Shown here: piece after piece, positions 56,469 through 64,000 of the stretch
How positions within the stretch are numbered: the stretch's first letter is position 1
Layout of the letters: each line of letters opens with the position of its first letter
Assembly (NCBI GenBank): GCA_035315345.1
Contig: DATFYA010000152.1
Coordinates: 1 to 64,000, forward strand
DNA: 64,000 nt
Reading direction: 5' to 3'
From: Candidatus Methylomirabilota bacterium
GTDB taxonomy: Bacteria > Methylomirabilota > Methylomirabilia > Rokubacteriales > CSP1-6
Translations under genes and position numbers: made by a program
Notes under the pieces: model-generated
Databases searched by the model: none
What the model was told of the DNA's origin: nothing
The model's input: only the letters and a program-made list of their open reading frames with translations

Positions 56469-57575
56469 ATGAAGAGCGTCGAGATCGACCGGAGCAGGCG
56501 GCTGATCGATCAGCCCGGGACCGGTCACAACCGGTGGCACCCGGACATCTCGCCCATCCTCGAGGTGAGCGAAGGCGAGGAGGTGGTGCTCGAGACGCGC
56601 GACGGCTGCGACGGGCAGTTCGGGCCCGGCGTGGCCGCGGAGGCCATGGCCTCGATGGACGGCGGCGCCATCCATCCGATCACGGGACCGGTGCTGGTCA
56701 AGGGCGCGCGGCCGGGCGATCTGCTCGAGATCGAGTTCGTCGACGTCCTGCCGCAGCCGCACGCCTTCACCGGCATCTTCCCCGGGCTGGGCTTCCTGCG
56801 CGATCTCTACACGGTGCCCTATCTCGTGCACTGGCAGATCGCGGACGGCTGGGCCACGTCGCCGCAGCTGCCGGGCGTGCGGATCCCCGGCGCCCCCTTC
56901 ATGGGAGTGATCGGCGTCGCACCCTCGCGCGAGCAGGTCGCGCACTGGGCCCGGCGCGAGCAGGACTTGCTGAGCCGCGGCGGCCTCGTCCTGACCCCCG
57001 ACGCGGCGGGCGCGGTGCCCGGCAAGGGCGCGGCGGCCACCGAGGGCTTGCGCACGATCCCGCCGCGGGAGAACGGCGGCAACCTGGACGTCAAGCAGCT
57101 GACCAGGGGCTCGGTGCTGCAGGTGCCGGTCGCGGTGGACGGCGCGCTGTTCTCGGTGGGCGACGGCCACTTCGCCCAGGGCGACGGCGAGGTCTGCGTG
57201 ACCGCAGTGGAGATGGGGGCGACCGCGGTGGTGAAGTTCCGGGTGATCAAGGATGCGGGCCCGACCCTGGCGCGCGGCCCGCGGTTCCGGCACGGCGACT
57301 ACTTCGCGCCGCCCGAGTGGTCGGCCCCGCGGCGCTTCCTCGCCGCCACCGGCATGCCCATCCGCGAGGACGGTGTCAACGAAGGGGAGAACCTCACGCT
57401 GGCGTGCCGCAACGCCCTGCTCAACCTGATCGACCTGCTCCAGGAGCGCGGCTGGACCCGCGAGCAGGCCTACGTCATCTCGAGCGTCGCCGCGGATCTC
57501 CGCATCAGCAACGTGGTGGATGTGCCGAACTACGTCGTCTCCGCGCTGATCCCGGAGGCGATCTTCTCGCGCTGA
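56469..57575 (+). CDS. Acetamidase/formamidase family protein
   Basis: The 368-residue FmdA-AmdA family hydrolase releases ammonia from short amides. Conserved segments are HNRWHPDISPILEV, GDLLEIEFVDVLP, FTGIFPGLGFL, PFMGVIGVAPS, ENGGNLDVKQLTRGSVLQVPV and FSVGDGHFAQGDGEVCVTAVE (metal/active-site region). It lies 16 bp after the amidase remnant and belongs to the amide-catabolic run that starts with hyuA. Confidence 0.92.
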   Translation: MKSVEIDRSRRLIDQPGTGHNRWHPDISPILEVSEGEEVVLETRDGCDGQFGPGVAAEAMASMDGGAIHPITGPVLVKGARPGDLLEIEFVDVLPQPHAFTGIFPGLGFLRDLYTVPYLVHWQIADGWATSPQLPGVRIPGAPFMGVIGVAPSREQVAHWARREQDLLSRGGLVLTPDAAGAVPGKGAAATEGLRTIPPRENGGNLDVKQLTRGSVLQVPVAVDGALFSVGDGHFAQGDGEVCVTAVEMGATAVVKFRVIKDAGPTLARGPRFRHGDYFAPPEWSAPRRFLAATGMPIREDGVNEGENLTLACRNALLNLIDLLQERGWTREQAYVISSVAADLRISNVVDVPNYVVSALIPEAIFSR

Positions 57576-57603
57576 GATCGCGGGCTGCAGTAGTATCGCC
57601 GCG

Positions 57604-58368
57604 ATGGGACGAGTCGACGGCAAGGTGGCGGTGGTGACCGGCGCGGCCAACGGGCTCGGTCGCGCGATCGCGGAGCGGCTGGCCGGAGAAGGTGCGCGCG
57701 TGGTGCTCGGTGACATCGACGCGGCCGGCCTGGAGCGGGCGGTGGCCGGGATCGCGCAGGTGGGCGGCGAGACGGTGTCGACCGTGGGCGACGTCACCGA
57801 GGAGGAGCCGGCCGCGCGCCTCATCGAGACCGCGGTCGCTCGCTGGGGGCGCCTGGACATCCTCGTCAACAACGTGGGCGGCAGCCGCAACGCGCGCATC
57901 TGGGAGATGACCGCGGCGGACTGGGACTTCACGCTCCGGCTCAACCTGCGCTCGACCTTCCTCTGCACCCGCGCCGCGGTGCCGCACATGATGAAGCGAC
58001 GCTATGGCCGCATCGTGTGCCTGTCCTCGGGCGCGCGCGAGGGCACGCCGTGGACCGCCTACTACCAGGGCGGCTCGGCCTACTCGGCGGCCAAGGCCGG
58101 CGTGCACGGCTTCATCCGCGACGTCGCCCTGGAGCTGGCCGAGCACGGCATCAACGTCAACGCGGTGGCGCCCGGGCCGATCGACACCGAGCGGGTGGGG
58201 GAGGGCTTGCGTCGGCTCAACGAGACGGTGGAGTACAGCCCGAATCGGATGACGCCACTGCGCCGACTGGGCACGCCGACCGAGGTCGCCGACGCGGTCC
58301 TCTTCCTCGCCTCCGACGAGGCGACGTATATCACCGGCCACACCCTGGCCGTCACCGGCGGCCGCTAA
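57604..58368 (+). CDS. Short-chain dehydrogenase/reductase
   Basis: A 254-residue classical SDR with TGAANGLGRAIAERL, an Asp in VLGDIDAAG favouring NAD, NNVGG in place of NNAG, catalytic Ser in VCLSSGARE, YSAAKAG, and C-terminal TYITGHTLAVTGG. There is no Shine-Dalgarno sequence. TAGTAT at 57591-57596 lies 7 bp before the ATG, which would give a leaderless message. The substrate is unknown. Confidence 0.9.
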   Translation: MGRVDGKVAVVTGAANGLGRAIAERLAGEGARVVLGDIDAAGLERAVAGIAQVGGETVSTVGDVTEEEPAARLIETAVARWGRLDILVNNVGGSRNARIWEMTAADWDFTLRLNLRSTFLCTRAAVPHMMKRRYGRIVCLSSGAREGTPWTAYYQGGSAYSAAKAGVHGFIRDVALELAEHGINVNAVAPGPIDTERVGEGLRRLNETVEYSPNRMTPLRRLGTPTEVADAVLFLASDEATYITGHTLAVTGGR

Positions 58369-58502
58369 GGCTGAGGGGGTCGATAAGGGACCATCTGCGT
58401 CGCTGGCGCCCTCGGCCGGGGCGCTCAACGTAGAGAGACTACGCCTCGCGCCCGGCCTTCGGGCGCCGCCTCGCAGCTGACCCCTTCTCGCCCCCCTCAG
58501 CC
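58369..58502. repeat. 134-bp long imperfect palindrome between convergent genes
   Basis: The segment begins GGCTGAGGGGG and ends CCCCCCTCAGCC, and its centre is CGTAGAGAGACTACG (58429-58443). The two halves are imperfect reverse complements over the whole length, symmetric to within a base around 58436. It starts immediately after the SDR stop codon and lies before the degQ stop. It can fold into one long hairpin and may terminate transcription from both sides. Confidence 0.75.
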
Positions 58503-58545
58503 CCGGGACGCCGCCGATCGACCAGAGGGCCCCTGATCGCCGCCC

Positions 58546-60033
58546 TCACCCGCGCGCTACTGTAAACGCTACGTAGAGGGATTGCGGTCCGCGCTGGAGG
58601 AGCACCGTCACGCGGTCGCCGTCCTTCACGTCCTTCGTGGCCTTCTCGAAGTCCTGCAGGCTCCGCACCCGCTGGCGGTTCACCTCGCGGATGACGTCGC
58701 CGCGCTGCACGCCGGCCTCGGAGGCGGCGCTGTCCTCGTCGACCTGGAAGACGATCACGCCTTCCGGGTTGCGCAGGTTGAGCTGGCGCGCCAGCTCGGG
58801 AGTGATCGGCCGCACGTCGAGGCCCAGCAGGCTCTTCCCCTTGTTGGTGGACTTGAGCGCGACGGTCTCGTCGGGCGTCTCGCCGATCTTGATCTCGAGC
58901 ATCTTCTCGCTCTTGTCGCGCCAGACTTTCAGCGGCACCGCGCGGCCGGGCTGGGTGGCCGCCACCGCCTTCTGCAGCTCCTGGGGCGACTCGACCTTCT
59001 TCTTGTCGAACTCGATGATGATGTCGCCCGACGCGATCCCGGCCGTGGCGGCCGGGCTGTCCTGGACCACGTCGGAGATCAGCACGCCGCTCGGCTCCTT
59101 GAGGCCGAAGCCCTTGGCCAGGTCGGGGGTGAGCGGCTGGATCGACACGCCGAGCCAGCCGCGGGTGATCTTGCCCTTGGCGGCCAGCTCCGTGTAGATC
59201 TGCTTGGCCATGTTCACCGGGATCGAGAAGCCGATGCCCACGTTGCCGCCGGTGCGCGAGAGGATCGCGCTGTTGATGCCGACGACCTCACCCGACATGT
59301 TCACGAGTGGGCCGCCCGAGTTGCCCGGGTTGATCGCCGCGTCGGTCTGCAGGAAATCGTCGAACGGGCCCTGGCCGATCGAGCGGCCCTTGGCGCTGAT
59401 GATCCCGGCGGTCACCGTCTTCTGCAGGCCGAAGGGCGAGCCGATCGCGAGCACCCAGTCGCCCACCTTGACCCGGTCGGAGTCGCCGAGCACCGCCGCC
59501 GAATAGGGCCCGCCGCCCTGCAGCTTCAGCACCGCGAGGTCGGTCTTGCGGTCCACCCCCATCAGCTTGGCCTTGTGCTTCTTGCCGTCGGCGGTGGACA
59601 CCTCGATCTCGGTGGCACGCTCGACCACGTGGGCGTTGGTGAGCACGATGCCGTTGGCGTCCACGATGACGCCGGAGCCGAGGCTGCGCTGCACCTGCTG
59701 GCGCTCCGGTGCCTCACCGAAGAAGCGCTTGAAGAACTCGTCGCCGAAGAACTCCTCGACCGGCGTGCGCCCGCTCACGCGGGTGACCGTGTTGATGTTG
59801 ACCACCGCCGGCCCGACCGTTTCCGCCACCTGGGCGAAGCTGCCGGAGGGCACGGGCAGGGCGGCCGGAATGACCCGGGGCTGGGTGCCGGCGGGCAGGG
59901 GCGTGGCGGCCGGCGCGGACCGGAGCGGCCTCAGCTGATCCACCGCGCCAGCCCCCCAGGTGCCGAGCCCCGCGCCCACCACAAGTGTGACGAGGACCAT
60001 GAACGCGAGCGTGCTGCGCTTGAGAGAGATCAT
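58546..60033 (-). CDS. degQ: Periplasmic serine protease of the Do/DegQ (HtrA) family
   Basis: The 495-residue protein has an N-terminal signal/anchor (residues 8-30), a trypsin-like domain with triad His135 (LTNAHVVE), Asp165 (KTDLAVLK) and Ser239 (GNSGGPLV), then two PDZ domains (about 285-375 and 390-490). It degrades or refolds damaged envelope proteins. Its start lies two bases after ftsH, so cytoplasmic-membrane and periplasmic proteolysis are expressed together. Confidence 0.95.
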   Translation of the reverse strand: MISLKRSTLAFMVLVTLVVGAGLGTWGAGAVDQLRPLRSAPAATPLPAGTQPRVIPAALPVPSGSFAQVAETVGPAVVNINTVTRVSGRTPVEEFFGDEFFKRFFGEAPERQQVQRSLGSGVIVDANGIVLTNAHVVERATEIEVSTADGKKHKAKLMGVDRKTDLAVLKLQGGGPYSAAVLGDSDRVKVGDWVLAIGSPFGLQKTVTAGIISAKGRSIGQGPFDDFLQTDAAINPGNSGGPLVNMSGEVVGINSAILSRTGGNVGIGFSIPVNMAKQIYTELAAKGKITRGWLGVSIQPLTPDLAKGFGLKEPSGVLISDVVQDSPAATAGIASGDIIIEFDKKKVESPQELQKAVAATQPGRAVPLKVWRDKSEKMLEIKIGETPDETVALKSTNKGKSLLGLDVRPITPELARQLNLRNPEGVIVFQVDEDSAASEAGVQRGDVIREVNRQRVRSLQDFEKATKDVKDGDRVTVLLQRGPQSLYVAFTVARG

Positions 60034-60035
60034 CC

Positions 60036-61928
<1,893 letters not shown>

Positions 61929-61940
61929 GGCTCGGATTCG

Positions 61941-61969
61941 ATGCTAGCGGAAGCCCCAGGGGGTGTCAA
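61941..61969 (-). promoter_or_regulatory. Near-consensus sigma-70 promoter of ftsH-degQ
   Basis: On the minus strand TTGACA (61969-61964) and TAGCAT (61946-61941) are separated by exactly 17 bp. The -10 is 12 bp from the ftsH start, so the leader is only about 6-8 bases. Confidence 0.75.
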
Positions 61970-62026
61970 ACTGACGACATCTCGGCACTTTTCGGGGCAG
62001 GCAGGACGGCGGAGACCGCGGTCAGG

Positions 62027-62740
62027 CTACTGGCACTGCACCCCTTTGGGCGGGTCGTAGTTCGCCACCTTGAAGGTGGAGTTGAACGAGTCGTCCCATA
62101 CCTCGAGCGGCACGCGTCCGACCGGATCCAGGCCGTCGAAGAGGGTGAACTTCGACCGGCTCGCGAACTCGGCGGGCGGCACCCGCTTGGCCAGGAAGTC
62201 CACCAGGGTGGTCTTGTCCACGAAGAGCGCGAACGTCTCGTTCACCGGCTGCTTGCCGGGACGGCTGGTGCCGGGCTTCAGCCACGACAGCACTACCGAG
62301 AGGCCGGACACGTCCCCGTCGTCCATCACGTCGGAGAGCGCGGCCATCCGCCGCAACATGTCCACGCCGTAGCGCGAGAACATCGCGGAGACGCGCCGCT
62401 CCTGCGGCAGCGCCGCGAACGCAGGATCCTCGCGCTGGTCGATGTAGATCCAGGTGGAGAGATAGCGGTCGTCGGTGATGCTGTCCTTGGCCTTCGGGAA
62501 GCCGAGCCCGGCCGGGGCCACGCTGAGCCAGGGCAGGCAGTTGTAGATCTCCTCGGAGAACTTGAGCAGCCGTGACCGATGGGCCGAGGCCAGGTTCTTG
62601 GCCTTGGCCGTCGTGTACTTCTCGAGCGGCATCAGCGCGTCCTCCGGCGTCGCGAAGGCCGGCGCGGTGACCGCCGCAAGAAGCGCGGCCGCCAGGACGA
62701 GCCCGGCGGCCGTAGCGCTCGAACGGGACCGACACATCAT
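62027..62740 (-). CDS. Secreted protein of unknown function
   Basis: A 237-residue protein with a Sec signal (SATAAGLVLAAALLAAVTAPAFA). The mature part begins TPEDALMPLEKYTTAKAKNLA and includes YNCLPWLSVAPAGLGFPKAKDS, STWIYIDQRED, a helical VSAMFSRYGVDMLRRMAALSDVM, and TFALFVDKTTLVDFLAKRV. It ends VANYDPPKGVQC with a terminal-region cysteine. I recognise no family. It lies 4 bp after the small lipoprotein gene and about 100 bp before ftsH. Confidence 0.75.
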   Translation of the reverse strand: MMCRSRSSATAAGLVLAAALLAAVTAPAFATPEDALMPLEKYTTAKAKNLASAHRSRLLKFSEEIYNCLPWLSVAPAGLGFPKAKDSITDDRYLSTWIYIDQREDPAFAALPQERRVSAMFSRYGVDMLRRMAALSDVMDDGDVSGLSVVLSWLKPGTSRPGKQPVNETFALFVDKTTLVDFLAKRVPPAEFASRSKFTLFDGLDPVGRVPLEVWDDSFNSTFKVANYDPPKGVQCQ

Positions 62741-62744
62741 CAGA

Positions 62745-63005
62745 CTAGTTCTGGAAGATCTGCTCTGGGCTCACCGTGATCGCCTTGCCCCACCAGCTCT
62801 CCTGCCGTGCCGCTTCGACGTCGGTCCGGGTCACCCGCGGATTCGAGCCGTCGCGATTGTTGCGCAGCGAGAACATGCCGTGCGTGCCGGACGCGAAATG
62901 GGTGTTGTGACTTCTCCACTCCGCCCACTCCTCCGACGTGGCGCACGCCGCCGTCAACATCATGACGCCTCCGACGACCGTTGCCAGCGAAAGCCATGCC
63001 CGCAT
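62745..63005 (-). CDS. Small lipoprotein of unknown function
   Basis: An 86-residue protein from ATG 63005, with AAGGAGGA nine bases upstream. The lipoprotein signal is RAWLSLATVVGGVMMLTAAC (lipobox TAAC). The mature part contains EWAEWRSHNTHFASGTHGMFSLRNN and ends SWWGKAITVSPEQIFQN. An in-frame ATG 15 codons upstream exists but lies before the ribosome site. It is probably co-transcribed with the next secreted protein. Confidence 0.75.
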   Translation of the reverse strand: MRAWLSLATVVGGVMMLTAACATSEEWAEWRSHNTHFASGTHGMFSLRNNRDGSNPRVTRTDVEAARQESWWGKAITVSPEQIFQN

Positions 63006-63166
63006 GGTTCCGTTCCTCCTTGAGAGTCCGTCGATCGGCTGGTCTCGCACGACACGTAACTATACGGAGGGGTCCCGAGGAGGTCAACTTCCATTTGCCG
63101 TCGCCGTCTTGCTCAGGCATGCTCCGGTCAGGTCGGGGGAGCCCGCCCAGGAGGCCGCGGCGCGGA

Positions 63167-64000
63167 TGAGCGATTTCTTGACGATTCACGAGGAGCCGGC
63201 GGGCCTGCGCCGGCCCATCATCATCATGGCGTTCTCCGGCTGGAACGACGCGGCGGAGTCGGCCACCACCGCGGCACGCTACCTGAGCCAGCTGTGGTCG
63301 TCCCGGCCGTTCGCCAGCATCGACCCGGAAACTTTCTACCACTTCGGCCTGTCGCGCCCCTACGTGCGGTTCAAGCCCGGCTCGCGCACCGAGCGCGAGA
63401 TCGTGTGGCCGTCCACCGACTTCTCGCTCGCGCAGCCCACCGAGCTCGACCGCGACGTCATCGTGGGGGTGGCGATCGAGCCGCACCTCAAATGGCGGAC
63501 CTACTGCGCGGCGGTGCTCGATCTGGCGCGGCGCTCCGGCGCCTCGCTGGTGCTCACGCTCGGCGCGCTGCTCGCGGAGGTGCCGCACACCAAACCGATT
63601 CGTCTCGTCGGCGGCTCCCACGATCCCGAGATGTCCGCGCGACTCGGGCTGCGTCCGACGCGCTACGAGGGCCCCACCGGCATCGTGGGCGTGCTGAACG
63701 TGCTCTGCCGCGACGCCAGCGTGCCCACCGCCAGCCTCTGGGCGAACGTGCCGCACTACGTGTCCGGCATCGAGAACCCGCGCGCGGCCCTGGCCCTGGT
63801 CACGCGCGTGCTGACCTTGCTCCACGCCGAGGCGGATCTGTCGGATCTCCGCGAGGCGGCCGAGCAGTTCGATCAGAACCTCAGCTCGATCGTGGCCCAG
63901 AACGCCAAGATCGCCGACTACGTCCGCAAGCTCGAGCGCCGGCACCCCGACGAGGAGGAGGAGTCGCCCGCCGCTCCCGCCCAGGACGAGCTGCCGCCCT
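63167..64000 (+). CDS. PAC2-family (proteasome assembly chaperone-like) protein, truncated by window end
   Basis: The frame is open from ATG 63167 to the last base, giving 278 residues without a stop. The PAC2 fold is seen in RRPIIIMAFSGWNDAAESATTAARYLS near the N-terminus, LVLTLGALLAEVPHTKPIRLVGGSHD, YEGPTGIVGVLNVLC and ASLWANVPHYV. The sequence then becomes helical (LREAAEQFDQNLSSIV) and ends in an acidic tail (DEEEESP), so it is nearly complete. GGAGG lies 11 bases upstream. Bacterial PAC2 proteins occur mainly in actinobacteria and some other phyla; their role outside proteasome assembly is not clear. Confidence 0.85.

Noticed and set aside
62022-62735. Alternative 237-codon minus-strand frame over the secreted protein gene
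   Set aside because: The frame ending at 62027 has a signal peptide and protein-like composition; the alternative is Arg/Gly-rich shadow sequence.

Overview
The window is 64 kb of GC-rich DNA packed with bacterial genes, many overlapping by 1-4 bases (ATGA, GTGA, TTGA junctions) and many starting with GTG or TTG. Gene content points to an aerobic, Gram-negative-type soil heterotroph: a caa3-type cytochrome oxidase, Tat-exported enzymes, lipoproteins, TRAP and Liv transporters, hydantoinase and CoA-ester catabolism. This mix is familiar from Candidatus Rokubacteria / Methylomirabilota assemblies, but no 16S or other marker is present, so the placement is an inference. I saw no tRNA, rRNA, transposase gene or CRISPR array.

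Layout. 0-3 kb: the end of a TolB-like beta-propeller gene, then ugd-uxs (UDP-glucuronate and UDP-xylose supply). 3-9.9 kb: one minus-strand terminal-oxidase operon, reading small membrane protein, coxB (with fused cytochrome c), coxA, coxC, coxD, ctaG, ctaA and ctaB, behind a recognisable sigma-70-type promoter. 9.9-23.7 kb: an M20 amidohydrolase facing a long plus-strand catabolic run. That run holds two acyl-CoA dehydrogenases, a cytosolic histidine kinase/receiver protein, a CoA-type NUDIX hydrolase, an aryl-CoA ligase, a 4HBT thioesterase, a Rid protein, a LigB-type extradiol dioxygenase and a five-gene Liv ABC importer. The dioxygenase-Liv block is bracketed by inverted copies of a hairpin-bearing repeat family. 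23.9-29.2 kb: a TRAP transporter, an MBL-fold hydrolase and a YtcJ-like amidohydrolase.

29.2-31.9 kb: an ECF sigma factor and its zinc anti-sigma factor, divergent from a cupredoxin-metallophosphoesterase pair. The shared intergenic region carries two back-to-back copies of the same ECF-type promoter motif. This is the most convincing self-contained regulatory system in the window. 31.9-37.1 kb: a CAAX-family membrane protease, a class-I glutamine-amidotransferase-like hydrolase, sugar aminotransferase, NeuD-like acyltransferase and a GT2 glycosyltransferase. 37.1-47 kb: an LLM flavin oxidoreductase, gamma-glutamyltransferase homologue, an unassigned secreted protein, an SDR, a large uncharacterised GAF protein with a small lipoprotein, an MFS transporter and a Tat-exported metal-dependent hydrolase. 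47.3-51.5 kb: a single-domain response regulator behind a sigma-54-like promoter, and a dnaJ-clpB operon, with a 90-bp palindrome filling the space between them.

51.6-58.4 kb: hyuA, a zincin-like lipoprotein, hyuB, the wreck of an amidase gene, an acetamidase/formamidase and an SDR. 58.4-64 kb: a 134-bp symmetric palindrome, degQ-ftsH behind a near-consensus promoter, two small exported proteins and a PAC2-family gene cut by the window end. Apart from the 46988-47325 gap there is no gene-free stretch over 300 bp.
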